From: Fibrivirga algicola
Lineage (GTDB): Bacteria > Bacteroidota > Bacteroidia > Cytophagales > Spirosomataceae
NCBI RefSeq assembly: GCF_011742925.1
Contig: NZ_WAEL01000002.1
Location: 124,001-188,000 of the forward strand
DNA: 64,000 bases
Direction of reading: 5' to 3'
Part shown: one piece after another, positions 16,136 to 25,698 of the stretch
Numbering within the stretch: position 1 is the first letter of the stretch
Layout of the letters: each line of letters starts with the position of its first letter
Position numbers and translations under genes: made by a program
The notes under the pieces: model-generated
Told to the model about the DNA's origin: nothing
Databases searched by the model: none
What the model saw: only the letters and a program-made list of their open reading frames with translations

Positions 16136-18655
16136 TCATTCTACCTTCATCACTGCTTCGGTGTGACCCGGCAGACCTGAGACGGTAGCGCCCTCCAGAA
16201 CCAGTTGCAGCGATGTTTTGGCGTCGGAAGTATAGAACGACACGGTGGCTTTACCCGTAGCGTCAGTCTTAATACGCGGGGCCCAAAGCAACGTTGCGCG
16301 GTAGTCGGGCCGGATTTTTTCCTCAGGCGTTGGTTTGTCATAGCGCGGAGCGTAGAAATCGCGTTTAGGCGCAAACCCGACCACTTTCTCGACCCGGACA
16401 CCGGGCACTTTTTCATTCACATAGTTATTGTCGGGCCCGCCCCGCTTGGTAATGATGTTGATACCTCCACCGGCCCCCTGCGACCCCAGTAGGGCTGCCC
16501 CCACCCCTTTAATCACGTCGATATAGGCTACATCGCGCGGCGATATACTGGCCACTGCCTCCTGACTCACCTGCATACCGTCAATCATGAACACAGGCGC
16601 AATAGGTCCGGAGAAGTTGGCCGCTCCCCGAATCTGAACGCTGGCATTAGGGCCACTGCCCGTTACCTGCACGCCCGCTACCCGGCCCCGTAGGATGTCA
16701 AACACACTGACAGCCCCCGCTGAGTTCATATCGTCGACTTTCAAACTGGCGTCGGCATTACTAAACATACCCCGCTGCGAGGCATAGGGATCTTCTCGCT
16801 TTGCTTTCACCACCACGGTCTGCAACTGCACTTCGCGGTTTCGCCTGATCTGCGCTTCGATAGCCGCGTATTCGCTCTGCCGCTTCAGGAACTCGGCCAA
16901 TTCACCATAGGCAATATCAGTGGGCATCAGTGGCGGACGGACTACCCGTATCTGCGGTGTAAAGAGTTTATCGACCGAAATAGTAAAGTTGCGGCTGCCA
17001 TTTGTTTTCAAGGCTTGCACAAACACAGTCGCGGTATCAATGATGTTTGCATTACCCAAGAAGAATCGGCCTTTTTCGTCCGAACTAAGGGAATACAAAT
17101 CCTGCGTTGAGTCCTGTCGTTGAATCAGAACAGTGAGCGGAATAGCCGGCGCGGGTTGGCGCGACGTACCCCGATATACGCTGCCCGATAGTGTTAGGCT
17201 GGGGTCGAAGAAATAGGGAGTGGGTGGCAGTGAATCAACGAGTACCTTTTCCCAGGTGATGCGTCGCCACCCCTGCGTCAGCAGCAAGAGGTCGAGTTTA
17301 GCCTGCCGGTCGGTATTTTTTGGGTCAAAATAATACCCGGGCTGTTCAACGTACCCGGTGAGGTCGGAGGTGAGCAGCAGGTACGACGGAAGCGAGCTGG
17401 CATATGGGCGGGCTTTGGGCTGCTGGGTGGCGTCGGTAACGGCCAGCGACAGATCAGCCAGCACGGGCTTTCCGTCGGCATCGGTTGCGGTTACCGTTAG
17501 GTCGACGCGCTTTCTAACACCAGCGGTGGGTGTAGCGGGTGTTACAGTGAGGGTAAGCTGCTCCTGCCGTTCCGAGTACACCAGCCGCTCGCAGACGGGC
17601 TGTCCGGCCGGATTGAGCAGGGTGATCTGAACAATGCCTTCGGGACATTTAGCTCGGGGAATGGGCACCATGAATGACTTCCGGCTCATGGGCCCCTTCG
17701 CTGCATGGACAGGCTGCCCATTTACCTGGGCCAACACCGTGAGCATCGGAGTACTGGCTGACCCTGCTTCCGGTTTTGCGGCCTCGACTGGCACGGTACT
17801 ACTGACGAACACCCGAATAGTCTCCTTATTGCTCAGGTTGTCGACCTGCAGCGAATAGCCCGTAGCGGCGGCAGTGGGCATGGCGTACGAGGCAAAACCG
17901 GTGGTGCCGGGAATCTGAGCAAAGGCCGTGTATACCTGACCAGCCTCCGGAATGAATGGAAACGTACCCATGCCCAGGTGCTGACTCTGAAAACCAACAA
18001 CTGTATCTTTCCTGGAATCGAGCACAAACCCTGCTACATCTACGCTCACTCCCGTTGGACTAACTGCTTTAAACGCCAACCGATTGGCAATGCCGGCCAC
18101 CAGTTGACCGCCCTCGGGCAAGAACTGCAGATCGGGCTTCGTCTGGTCTATCGCCGAGCCAGTAGGCCGATTAACGGCCGCCACCCCACCAGCCTGTACT
18201 ACGTCGATGGGTTTATTGAAGTACCATTCCTCCGAAAAATTACGCATCCAGCTCGTATAAGCCCGCAACGTGTAGCGCCCTGCCGGGAGTGAGTCTGGTA
18301 GCGGCAAATAGCCTTCACCATACCCACTTTTCGAGCTCAAGCGGGTGTCGAGCATGACCTTGGCCCCAGCGGGATTGACCAAGTCAACCAGAATGGCGCC
18401 ACTGCTGGAATCGGCCCCTTTTGTGGCCCCGTAAAAGAGATAGCTCTTGATCCATATCGTTTCGCCGGGCAGGTACGTTGTACGGTCAGTGTGCAAGTAC
18501 ACCTTTTCATGCGGGTATTGACGTTCGTACGCACCAATTCGGGTTAGTACCCGTTCGATAGGATCGTCGAAAACACGGCTTATTGCGGCCAGCAACGTGA
18601 CTACAGATAGTAATATTGTAACTAAGAACGCTTTACGAAGAGGTTGCTGAGACAT
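16136..18655 (-). CDS. MG2-domain protein with C-terminal TonB-plug domain, paralogue 2
   Basis: An 839-residue paralogue of the protein at 13497-15998, alike over its whole length (shared YEKVYLHTDRTTYLPGETIW-type start, shared YTSWMRNFSEEWYFN, shared tail). It has a signal/anchor helix at residues 8-25, an MG2-like domain at about 45-150, several beta domains, then an intact SusC-like plug: VDDMNSAGAVSVFDILRGR, VAGVQVTGSGPNASVQIRG, APVFMIDGMQVSQEAV and GGGINIITKRGG. No barrel follows. The role is unknown; a plausible guess is an envelope partner that engages a TonB-linked or protein-export complex. The two genes form a tandem pair reading toward nuoH, this one first. ATG start at 18655. Confidence 0.85.
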   Translation of the reverse strand: MSQQPLRKAFLVTILLSVVTLLAAISRVFDDPIERVLTRIGAYERQYPHEKVYLHTDRTTYLPGETIWIKSYLFYGATKGADSSSGAILVDLVNPAGAKVMLDTRLSSKSGYGEGYLPLPDSLPAGRYTLRAYTSWMRNFSEEWYFNKPIDVVQAGGVAAVNRPTGSAIDQTKPDLQFLPEGGQLVAGIANRLAFKAVSPTGVSVDVAGFVLDSRKDTVVGFQSQHLGMGTFPFIPEAGQVYTAFAQIPGTTGFASYAMPTAAATGYSLQVDNLSNKETIRVFVSSTVPVEAAKPEAGSASTPMLTVLAQVNGQPVHAAKGPMSRKSFMVPIPRAKCPEGIVQITLLNPAGQPVCERLVYSERQEQLTLTVTPATPTAGVRKRVDLTVTATDADGKPVLADLSLAVTDATQQPKARPYASSLPSYLLLTSDLTGYVEQPGYYFDPKNTDRQAKLDLLLLTQGWRRITWEKVLVDSLPPTPYFFDPSLTLSGSVYRGTSRQPAPAIPLTVLIQRQDSTQDLYSLSSDEKGRFFLGNANIIDTATVFVQALKTNGSRNFTISVDKLFTPQIRVVRPPLMPTDIAYGELAEFLKRQSEYAAIEAQIRRNREVQLQTVVVKAKREDPYASQRGMFSNADASLKVDDMNSAGAVSVFDILRGRVAGVQVTGSGPNASVQIRGAANFSGPIAPVFMIDGMQVSQEAVASISPRDVAYIDVIKGVGAALLGSQGAGGGINIITKRGGPDNNYVNEKVPGVRVEKVVGFAPKRDFYAPRYDKPTPEEKIRPDYRATLLWAPRIKTDATGKATVSFYTSDAKTSLQLVLEGATVSGLPGHTEAVMKVE

Positions 18656-18761
18656 ATTAACTGGCTACGATTTCCGGCACGCGAGCTTTTACAGGTGGCC
18701 CGACGTGGTAAATTAGCGAAATCCCGGCGAATGATTTCATGATTGATTTCCTCAAACGCAA

Positions 18762-19412
18762 ATGACTATATCCGGCCTAAAAACTGCGTTAATTGTGGGT
18801 GCAACCGGCCTGGTCGGTGACGCCTTGACGCATCGCCTCGTTGAGTCGCCGGCCTACGACCGTGTTCAGGTGCTCACACGTAAACCGCTGGGCTGGCAAC
18901 ACCCCCGGCTTCAGGAAATACCTTTCGACTTTGACCATCCTAACGGACTGCTGGTGCGCGCCGACGATATCTATTGCTGCCTGGGCACCACCATCAAGAA
19001 AGCCGGCTCGAAAGACGCCTTCCGAAAGGTAGATTACCAATACCCCCTCGATATTGCCCGGCTAGGCCTCGAAAATGGGGCCACGCAGTTCGCTATCGTC
19101 ACGGCAATGGGCGCCGATCCGTCATCGTCTATCTTCTACAACCAGGTTAAAGGCGACGTAGAGCGTGCCCTCACAGCTCTCAACTACCCTACTCTGCTCA
19201 TCTTCCGGCCGTCGCTTCTGCTAGGGAACCGCAGCGAAAAACGGCTTGGCGAACGCATTGGCAGTGGCGTCATGCGCCTGTTTGCTCCGCTGATTCCGGC
19301 TAAATACAAGGCCGTAGAGGCCGAAAAAGTAGCCAACGCCATGCTCACTACGATGCAGCAGCACCATGTGGGCCACCACGTATTCGCATCTAACGACCTG
19401 CAAGAGTATTGA
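18762..19412 (+). CDS. NAD(P)-binding oxidoreductase, HTATIP2/TIP30-like (atypical SDR)
   Basis: A 216-residue Rossmann-fold protein. The nucleotide-binding loop is GATGLVGDAL near residue 13. CCLGTTIKKAGSKDAFRKVDY and FAIVTAMGADPSSSIFYNQVKGDVE (split here around the active region) are the hallmark segments of the HTATIP2-like atypical SDRs, with Y and K spaced as YNQVK. Substrate unknown. It is divergent from the plug-protein pair and monocistronic: thrA follows after 167 bp with its own promoter element. Confidence 0.87.
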   Translation: MTISGLKTALIVGATGLVGDALTHRLVESPAYDRVQVLTRKPLGWQHPRLQEIPFDFDHPNGLLVRADDIYCCLGTTIKKAGSKDAFRKVDYQYPLDIARLGLENGATQFAIVTAMGADPSSSIFYNQVKGDVERALTALNYPTLLIFRPSLLLGNRSEKRLGERIGSGVMRLFAPLIPAKYKAVEAEKVANAMLTTMQQHHVGHHVFASNDLQEY

Positions 19413-19442
19413 TAATTCCGCCCGGAAACCGTCACCTGGCCT

Positions 19443-19450
19443 TATATTTG
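19443..19450 (+). promoter_or_regulatory. TAnnTTTG -7 element for thrA
   Basis: TATATTTG matches the -7 consensus exactly. It implies a leader of roughly 120 nt before the thrA ATG at 19580. I found no leader peptide rich in Thr or Ile codons in that leader. No clear -33 box. Confidence 0.45.
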
Positions 19451-19579
19451 TCCTCACTTCATCGCCAGGAATTTATAGAGTGACCCTGTAACTCGTCGGC
19501 GCGTTCCCCATCGGTGTTCGCCAGCTGAACCGAGTCTATTCACGTCGTCACGCCTACGGTCTTTTACTCTTTCGCATTC

Positions 19580-22048
19580 ATGCACGTACTTAAATTCGGC
19601 GGTACGTCGGTTGGCTCGGTCGAGAGCATCCGGCAGGTTATCCGCATCGTTGACACCCACCGCAAGCAGGAAACACCCATTGTCGTTGTTTTATCGGCCA
19701 TGGGCGGCGTCACCAATCAGCTGATCGAGATCGGGCGGATGGCCACCAATGGCCAGATCGACTATATGGAACTGGTTCGGCGCATTGAAGACCGGCATTT
19801 CAATGTGGTGAAGGCGATCATTCCGGTGAAAGAGCAAGGTCGGGTGTTTGCGGCCGTGCGCGGAACCATCAATGAACTCGAAGACCTGCTTCGGGGGGTA
19901 TCGCTCATCCGCGAACTAACGCCCCGCACCATGGATCTGATCATGAGCTTCGGCGAGCGTCTTTCCAACCTCGTGGTGGCCGAATGCACCAGAGCCAGCG
20001 GGGTACCGGCTGCTTTTTGCGATGCCCGGGACCTGATCAAAACCGACGCGCAGTTTGGCCATGCTGAAGTGAATTACACGCTGACCAATCCGCTCGTTCA
20101 GGGCTTTTTCGAAAAGCTGTCAGGTACGTCGTCGCCCGTTCAGTTTGTTACGGGCTTTATTGGCTCAACCGAAAAAGGCGAAACGACAACCCTGGGCCGG
20201 GGTGGCTCCGATTATACCGCCAGCATTCTAGGCGCGGCCCTCAACGCCGAAGTGATCGACATCTGGACGGACGTCGATGGCATGATGACCGCCGATCCGC
20301 GTAAGGTGCCCAACGCCTTCAACATTCCAACGATCACCTACGCCGAGGCGATGGAGTTGAGCCATTTTGGGGCCAAAGTAATTTACCCGCCCAGTCTGCA
20401 ACCCGCCTTTGCCCGCAACATTCCCATTCGGGTGCTCAACACGTTCAACGCTGAGCATGCGGGCACAGTAGTCAGTCGCACCGCCGACCGGCGTCAGTAC
20501 ACGATCACGGGCATTTCGAGCATCGACGACGTGGCGCTGGTGAACGTGCAGGGCTCAGGCATGATCGGTGTAGCCGGGGTTTCGGCCAAATTGTTCGGCA
20601 TTCTGGCCCAACACAAAATCAGTGTGATTCTGATCTCGCAGGCTTCATCAGAGCATTCGATCTGTTTTGCCATCGACCCGAAAGGGGCCGACCGGGTGAA
20701 GCTGATTCTCGACGATGCCTTTGCCGCCGATATCGCCAGCGGCCATGTCGATAACATCAGCATCGAGCGCGACCTGAGCATCATCGCCACCGTGGGCGAA
20801 GGCATGCGGAAGTCGTCGGGTATTGCCGGAAAACTGTTTTCGGTGCTGGGTAAAAACGGGGTCAACATCGTGGCCGTGGCGCAGGGTTCATCGGAAATCA
20901 ACATCTCGGTGGTGATCACGAAGAATAACCTCTCGAAGGCCTTGAATGCACTGCACAACGTGTTTTTCCAGTCGGAAGCGCGGGTGCTGAACGTATTTCT
21001 GGTGGGTACCGGGCTGATCGGGCAAACGCTGCTTCGTCAGATACACGCGCAGGCCGAATACCTGCGGCAGGAGAAGCTGCTGAAAATCTGCGTGGTTGGT
21101 CTGACGAACACCAAAAAGATGGTGCTCAATCCGAACGGATTAGACCTCAATACCTGGAAAGAATTTCAGCAGACCGACGGCGTAACGACCTCGCTTCCCG
21201 CTTTTTTCGACAAGATCAAATCATATAACCTGCCCAACTCAGTTTTCATCGATTGCACCTCCGACAAGGATATTGTGCAGTACTACGAATCGTTGCTCGA
21301 CGCCAACATTTCGGTGGTAACCCCCAATAAGGTGGCCAACTCCGGTTCCTACGCTGAGTACCGCCGTCTGCAACGCACGGCGCTGAACCGGGGCGTGAAG
21401 TTCCTCTACGAAACCAACGTGGGGGCAGGTCTGCCAATCATCAATACGCTGCAGGGCCTGCTCACGTCGGGCGATCGGTTCCTGAAGATCGAAGCGATTC
21501 TGTCAGGTACGTTGTCGTACATTTTCAACACCTTCAAGCCGGGTACGTCGTTTGTCGATGTGGTGCGTGAGGCCAAAGAAAAGGGGTACACCGAACCCGA
21601 CCCGCGCGATGACCTCAGCGGCCAGGATGTAGCCCGTAAAATTCTGATTCTGGCTCGTGAAGCTGGTTTCGCTCTGGAGCCGGAGGATGTCACGGTAGAA
21701 AATATCCTGCCCCCCTCCTGCCTCGACGCACCCACGATTCCTACCTTTTTCGACGCGCTGAAAGCCGAGAACGACTACTTCGAAAGCATGCTGAACGCGG
21801 CCGACGCAAGGGGGGAAAAGCTGCGTATGATTGCCACCTTCGAAAACGGCAAAGCCGTGATTGGTCTGCGCGGAGTTGGTCCAGAGCACCCATTCTACCA
21901 GCTCACCGGCGCTGATAACATCATTTCGTTTACGACTGAGCGTTATAAAGAGCGGCCACTTGTCATCAAAGGTCCCGGCGCAGGTGCCGAAGTAACAGCC
22001 TCTGGTGTGTTCGCCGACATGGTCAGCATCGGTAGTTATTTGGGGTAA
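19580..22048 (+). CDS. thrA: Bifunctional aspartate kinase / homoserine dehydrogenase I
   Basis: An 822-residue fusion that catalyses the first and third steps from aspartate to threonine and methionine. The kinase half starts with KFGGTSVGSVE (residues 5-15) and contains SFGERLSNLV and TLGRGGSDYTA. Two ACT domains follow (about residues 310-460, ISSIDDVALVNVQGSGM and LSIIATVGEGM), the site of feedback control by threonine. The dehydrogenase half begins near residue 466 (VFLVGTGLIGQTLL) and holds NKVANSG, YETNVGAGLPIINTLQ and LSGTLSYIFN, the conserved substrate region. A separate lysine-type aspartokinase is at 46962-48305, so the pathway is split into differently regulated isoenzymes. ATG start; convergent with kdsA. 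Confidence 0.97.
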   Translation: MHVLKFGGTSVGSVESIRQVIRIVDTHRKQETPIVVVLSAMGGVTNQLIEIGRMATNGQIDYMELVRRIEDRHFNVVKAIIPVKEQGRVFAAVRGTINELEDLLRGVSLIRELTPRTMDLIMSFGERLSNLVVAECTRASGVPAAFCDARDLIKTDAQFGHAEVNYTLTNPLVQGFFEKLSGTSSPVQFVTGFIGSTEKGETTTLGRGGSDYTASILGAALNAEVIDIWTDVDGMMTADPRKVPNAFNIPTITYAEAMELSHFGAKVIYPPSLQPAFARNIPIRVLNTFNAEHAGTVVSRTADRRQYTITGISSIDDVALVNVQGSGMIGVAGVSAKLFGILAQHKISVILISQASSEHSICFAIDPKGADRVKLILDDAFAADIASGHVDNISIERDLSIIATVGEGMRKSSGIAGKLFSVLGKNGVNIVAVAQGSSEINISVVITKNNLSKALNALHNVFFQSEARVLNVFLVGTGLIGQTLLRQIHAQAEYLRQEKLLKICVVGLTNTKKMVLNPNGLDLNTWKEFQQTDGVTTSLPAFFDKIKSYNLPNSVFIDCTSDKDIVQYYESLLDANISVVTPNKVANSGSYAEYRRLQRTALNRGVKFLYETNVGAGLPIINTLQGLLTSGDRFLKIEAILSGTLSYIFNTFKPGTSFVDVVREAKEKGYTEPDPRDDLSGQDVARKILILAREAGFALEPEDVTVENILPPSCLDAPTIPTFFDALKAENDYFESMLNAADARGEKLRMIATFENGKAVIGLRGVGPEHPFYQLTGADNIISFTTERYKERPLVIKGPGAGAEVTASGVFADMVSIGSYLG

Positions 22049-22054
22049 CCGTTT

Positions 22055-22107
22055 CTGCATACCAAAAAGGCACGCTCTTATTCAGGGCGTGCCTTTTTGG
22101 TATGCAG
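22055..22107. terminator. Bidirectional terminator between thrA and kdsA
   Basis: A perfect 21-bp stem (22055-22075 with 22087-22107) with an 11-base loop. The inner part is AAAAAGGCACGC / GCGTGCCTTTTT. It lies between two convergent stops (22048 and 22117) and is symmetrical enough to serve both. Confidence 0.8.
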
Positions 22108-22116
22108 GGTGGTAGC

Positions 22117-22941
22117 TTACATGATAGCCTCCCGAATGCGGATCAGGCGCTCCAGCAGGGCTTCCAGCTGATCGAGCGGCAGCATGTTGGCTCCGTCTGA
22201 TTTTGCTTCGGCCGGATTCATATGCGTCTCAATAAACAGACCGTCTGCGCCCACGGCGATAGCCGCTTTAGCGATAGTAGCAATCAGGGCTGGTTTCCCA
22301 CCCGTAACACCCGATGCCTGGTTGGGCTGCTGCAAGGAATGGGTGCAGTCCATCACCACCGGTGCACCATGCGCCTGCATGGCAGGCAGGTTGCGGTAGT
22401 CGACCACCAGATCGCCATACCCAAAGGAGTTTCCCCGGTCGGTTAGTAAGACCACCGCATCGGGGTTTGTCGCTTTCACCTTTTCAACGGCAAAGCCCAT
22501 ACTCTCGCCCGACAGGAACTGGCCTTTCTTTACGTTGACCGCCCGTCCCGTTTTAGCCGCCGCTTCGAGCAGTTCGGTTTGGCGGCACAGGAACGCCGGA
22601 ATCTGCAGCACATCGACATAAGGGGCTGCCATCGCTGCCTCATGCGATTCATGAATGTCGGTCACGGTCGGAATATCGAACGTGCGGCCTACCTCCTCCA
22701 GGATCGACAGGGCCAGTTCATCGCCGATTCCCGTGAATGAATTTAGTTTAGTGCGATTCGCCTTACGGTATGACCCTTTGAAGATGTAGGGGATCTGGAG
22801 CCGGTCGGTGATGGTTACAATACGCTCAGCGATGCGCAGGGCCATGTCCCGGCCTTCAATAGCGCAAGGTCCCGCCATCAGGAAAAAGCGGTCGGGCCTC
22901 GTCAGGCCACTGTCAGTATGTTTGAGTTTTGGGAGCTGCAT
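22117..22941 (-). CDS. kdsA: 3-deoxy-8-phosphooctulonate synthase (KDO-8-P synthase)
   Basis: Makes KDO-8-phosphate from phosphoenolpyruvate and arabinose-5-phosphate for the lipopolysaccharide inner core, in the cytoplasm. The 274-residue protein has the family landmarks: FFLMAGPCAIEG, FKGSYRKANRTKLNSF, PTVTDIHESHEA, DVLQIPAFLCRQTELL, VNVKKGQFLS, LTDRGNSFGYGDLVVD and FIETHMNPAEAKSDG. I use the ATG at 22941; a TTG three codons earlier is less likely. Its presence shows a Gram-negative envelope. It stands alone, convergent with thrA. Confidence 0.97.
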   Translation of the reverse strand: MQLPKLKHTDSGLTRPDRFFLMAGPCAIEGRDMALRIAERIVTITDRLQIPYIFKGSYRKANRTKLNSFTGIGDELALSILEEVGRTFDIPTVTDIHESHEAAMAAPYVDVLQIPAFLCRQTELLEAAAKTGRAVNVKKGQFLSGESMGFAVEKVKATNPDAVVLLTDRGNSFGYGDLVVDYRNLPAMQAHGAPVVMDCTHSLQQPNQASGVTGGKPALIATIAKAAIAVGADGLFIETHMNPAEAKSDGANMLPLDQLEALLERLIRIREAIM

Positions 22942-23143
22942 AACAGGCAAATTAAGACGACATTACCCGGTAAAGGTACAAGCCTTAGGAGTGCAAGCCG
23001 GGCAAAAGATACACTATTCAATTAGTAGAGTTTATTATATCCGTGAATAGGGCAGCATCACGTTTAGCACTTAACGCCCTAACGTAAAGCTTGTTAGTAC
23101 CGAAATAGCGCGTGAAATGAACGGTACAGGTCCACAAAAATTG

Positions 23144-23175
23144 TTTGGCTTTCCATTGGTAAAGTGTTTTCTTTG
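23144..23175 (+). promoter_or_regulatory. Probable acpP promoter
   Basis: TTTG (23144-23147), 20 bp, then TTTCTTTG (23168-23175), one base from TAnnTTTG. The spacing agrees with the Bacteroidota -33/-7 arrangement, and the acpP ATG follows 31 bp later. Confidence 0.5.
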
Positions 23176-23206
23176 CGAAGTTTTTTAACACAAAAGGACT
23201 ACCGAA

Positions 23207-23446
23207 ATGTCTCAGACTTCTGAAAAAGTAAAGCAAATCATCGTTGATAAATTAGGTGTTGATCCGTCGGAAGTTACGCCGGAAGCAAGCTTTACAAACG
23301 ACCTTGGTGCCGATTCCCTCGACACGGTCGAACTGATTATGGAATTTGAAAAAGAATTCAATGTACAAATCCCGGACGATCAGGCTGAGAGCATCACCAC
23401 GGTAGGTCAGGCGATCAAATACCTGGACGAGAACACGGGCAAGTAA
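23207..23446 (+). CDS. acpP: Acyl carrier protein
   Basis: A 79-residue acidic carrier for fatty-acid synthesis. The phosphopantetheine attachment site is Ser37 in [15 protein letters not shown], the strongest ACP motif. Overall charge and length are typical. In most Bacteroidota acpP is followed by fabF and then rnc; here a hairpin and then rnc follow directly. The hairpin at 23464-23499 suggests acpP is also transcribed alone. ATG start, with AAGGA 11 bases upstream. Confidence 0.97.
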   Translation: MSQTSEKVKQIIVDKLGVDPSEVTPEASFTNDLGADSLDTVELIMEFEKEFNVQIPDDQAESITTVGQAIKYLDENTGK

Positions 23447-23463
23447 GCTCAACGCATTAAGTT

Positions 23464-23499
23464 ATGGCCGGGTATCAGGCAATTCCTGATCCCGGCCAT
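23464..23499 (+). terminator. Hairpin after acpP
   Basis: ATGGCCGGG-T-ATCAGG pairs with CCTGATCCCGGCCAT: 15 pairs with a single bulged T and a 5-base loop. It starts 17 bp past the acpP stop. No U-run follows, so termination may be partial. Confidence 0.6.
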
Positions 23500-23599
23500 C
23501 CTTGCTTTCCCCATTGCTTCCGGCCTCTTACACTACCCAGCCGACTTCCGGCCCCTGCTTCGCCGCCAGCTCCCTTCGACTCATTTCTCCGCTTTTTTT

Positions 23600-24367
23600 G
23601 TGGATCTCGCATTGCCCCGCTTCATTAAGCAACCTTTTGCCAGTTGGTTTAGCTCTTCTGACGAGAAAAACCGGCGTCGGCAACTGCGTCAGGCTATTGC
23701 ACATATTATCGGCGAATCTCCCTCCCGGATCGGTGTTTATCAATTAGCCGTCCTGCACACCTCGGCTTCGAAAGAATCGACGGTGACTGGATTTCGTGAA
23801 TCCAACGAGCGGCTTGAATACCTTGGTGATGCCGTGCTGGGTATGGTCATCGCCGAATACCTCTTCAAAAAATACCCCTTTAAAGACGAAGGCTTCCTGA
23901 CCGAGATTCGCTCACGGATTGTGAACCGCGAAATGCTAAACGTCATTTCGCGCAAAATCGGTCTCGACAACCTGATCGAATACGACGGTCAGTGGGGTCG
24001 GCTGATGCCTGCCCGGACCTCAATGTACGGCGATGCGCTCGAAGCCCTCGTCGGCGCCGTTTACCTCGACAAAGGCTTCAATTTTACCCGAAGCTTCATC
24101 CTCAAAAAATTGCTGACCCACTACGACCTCGACGCCGTAGTGAACAACAATGGCAACTTTAAAAGCCGCCTGATCGAATGGGCGCAGCGCGAAGGCAAAG
24201 AACTTCGCTTCGAAATTATTTCGGAACAGGGCAGCAGCCAGTTCCGTGAGTTCATCGCCCAGGTCATCGTCAACGACGAGCCATTTGCGACTGGCAGCGG
24301 CTACAGCAAGAAAAAAGCGGAACAAGCAGCCGCTGAAGATGCCTTCAAGAAATTGGCGTTGAAGTAA
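23600..24367 (+). CDS. rnc: Ribonuclease III
   Basis: A double-strand-specific endoribonuclease for rRNA and mRNA processing. In the 255-residue protein the catalytic signature NERLEYLGDAVLG is at residues 69-81, the second acidic cluster is in YGDALEALVGAVYLDKG (about 140-157), and a C-terminal dsRNA-binding domain runs from about 185 (NFKSRLIEWAQREGK) to KKKAEQAAAEDAFKKL. No ATG suits the start; GTG at 23600 gives a normal N-terminus. It is convergent with recA; the stops are 135 bp apart with a hairpin between. Confidence 0.95.
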   Translation: MDLALPRFIKQPFASWFSSSDEKNRRRQLRQAIAHIIGESPSRIGVYQLAVLHTSASKESTVTGFRESNERLEYLGDAVLGMVIAEYLFKKYPFKDEGFLTEIRSRIVNREMLNVISRKIGLDNLIEYDGQWGRLMPARTSMYGDALEALVGAVYLDKGFNFTRSFILKKLLTHYDLDAVVNNNGNFKSRLIEWAQREGKELRFEIISEQGSSQFREFIAQVIVNDEPFATGSGYSKKKAEQAAAEDAFKKLALK

Positions 24368-24453
24368 GCCGTACGACAGCTTTTTCTGTCCCGTATCGCA
24401 GGTAGTCCAGACACGCAGACGAGGCGTTTCTGGCTCAAGTCTGTAGTATAAAA

Positions 24454-24483
24454 AAAGGCCGTTCCACGAATGAAACGGCCTTT
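24454..24483. terminator. Bidirectional terminator between rnc and recA
   Basis: AAAGGCCGTT / AACGGCCTTT, a 10-bp stem with a 10-base loop. It is preceded by a run of A and followed by TTTAATAT, giving U-rich tails on both strands; the minus-strand tail (for recA) is the longer. Confidence 0.8.
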
Positions 24484-24502
24484 AATATCAGACGATCGAG
24501 AA

Positions 24503-25591
24503 TTACAGTTCAGCTACTTCGTCTTCTTCCTCAACGGCTCCCATTGGATCGAGGAGGGCGTTTTGGTCTTCAGATATTTTCGCACGAATCTTACCTTCCA
24601 GTTCGGCCATCAACTCGGGATTATCGAGGATAAGGTCTTTCACGGCATCACGGCCCTGCGCCAGACGGCTGGTACCATACGAGAACCATGAACCTGACTT
24701 CTTCACGATTTCCATCTCAACAGCGAGGTCAAGAATTTCACCTACTTTCGAGATACCCTGGCCATACATGATGTCGAACTCAACGACTTTGAAAGGAGCC
24801 GCCAGTTTGTTTTTCACCACTTTCACTTTGGTCCGGTTACCCACTACGTTATCGGCACCCTCTTTGATTTGTCCGATACGACGGATATCGAGGCGTACTG
24901 ATGCGTAGAATTTCAGGGCGTTACCACCAGTTGTTGTTTCGGGGTTACCGAACATCACACCGATCTTCTCACGAAGCTGGTTGATAAAAATGCAGCAGCA
25001 CTGGGTTTTGTTGATTGTACCAGTTAGCTTCCGCAGGGCCTGCGACATCAAACGGGCCTGAAGACCCATCTTGCTCTCGCCCATTTCGCCTTCGATCTCA
25101 GCCTTCGGCACGAGGGCCGCTACGGAGTCGATAACGATAATGTCGATGGCACCTGAGCTGATCAGATGCTCAGTGATTTCAAGAGCTTGCTCACCGTTGT
25201 CGGGTTGGGCAATCAGGAGGTTATTTACGTCGATACCCAGTTTCTCGGCGTAGGTACGGTCGAAGGCGTGTTCGGCGTCGATGAAGGCAGCCAGGCCACC
25301 CGCTTTCTGTGCTTCGGCAATGGCGTGCATCGTCAATGTGGTTTTACCCGACGATTCAGGACCGTATATTTCAACGACCCGGCCGCGTGGTAAACCGCCA
25401 ATGCCCAGAGCAAGATCAAGGCCCAGCGAGCCTGTCGAGATCACAGGTACGTCAACGACTTTGCTCTCGCTCAGCCGCATAACGGTTCCTTTGCCGAACG
25501 CTTTGTCTAGTTTTTCAATAGTGGTCTGAAGGGCTTTCAGCTTGTTGTCATTAGCAGTTGCTGTGGCCGTAGCAGAATCGGATTTTGCCAT
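24503..25591 (-). CDS. recA: Recombinase RecA
   Basis: ATP-dependent strand-exchange protein for recombination and DNA-damage response. The 362-residue product carries Walker A GPESSGKT (residues 77-84), IDAEHAFD, the Walker B strand [14 protein letters not shown], the L1/L2 regions ([14 protein letters not shown] and [20 protein letters not shown], the last exactly as expected) and the acidic C-terminal tail EEEDEVAEL. The open frame starts at 25645, but [15 protein letters not shown] at 25591 is the natural start. Upstream, minus-strand TTG then TAATTTTA, about 20 bp apart, is a possible promoter. No recognisable SOS box. Confidence 0.97.
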   Translation of the reverse strand: MAKSDSATATATANDNKLKALQTTIEKLDKAFGKGTVMRLSESKVVDVPVISTGSLGLDLALGIGGLPRGRVVEIYGPESSGKTTLTMHAIAEAQKAGGLAAFIDAEHAFDRTYAEKLGIDVNNLLIAQPDNGEQALEITEHLISSGAIDIIVIDSVAALVPKAEIEGEMGESKMGLQARLMSQALRKLTGTINKTQCCCIFINQLREKIGVMFGNPETTTGGNALKFYASVRLDIRRIGQIKEGADNVVGNRTKVKVVKNKLAAPFKVVEFDIMYGQGISKVGEILDLAVEMEIVKKSGSWFSYGTSRLAQGRDAVKDLILDNPELMAELEGKIRAKISEDQNALLDPMGAVEEEDEVAEL

Positions 25592-25698
25592 GTTTACGGG
25601 GTTGTTTAACTCAATAAAATTACAACTTTTTTGCGGCTTTTCCAAGCCCTGGCGCCAAGATAATAGGTGCCCTGTACAGGTACGTGTGCAAGGGGGGC

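Noticed and set aside
25671-25680. Palindrome CCTGTACAGG upstream of recA as a LexA box
   Set aside because: It matches neither the E. coli nor the B. subtilis SOS box spacing, lies about 80 bp from the ATG, and contains the GTAC core that is common throughout the window.
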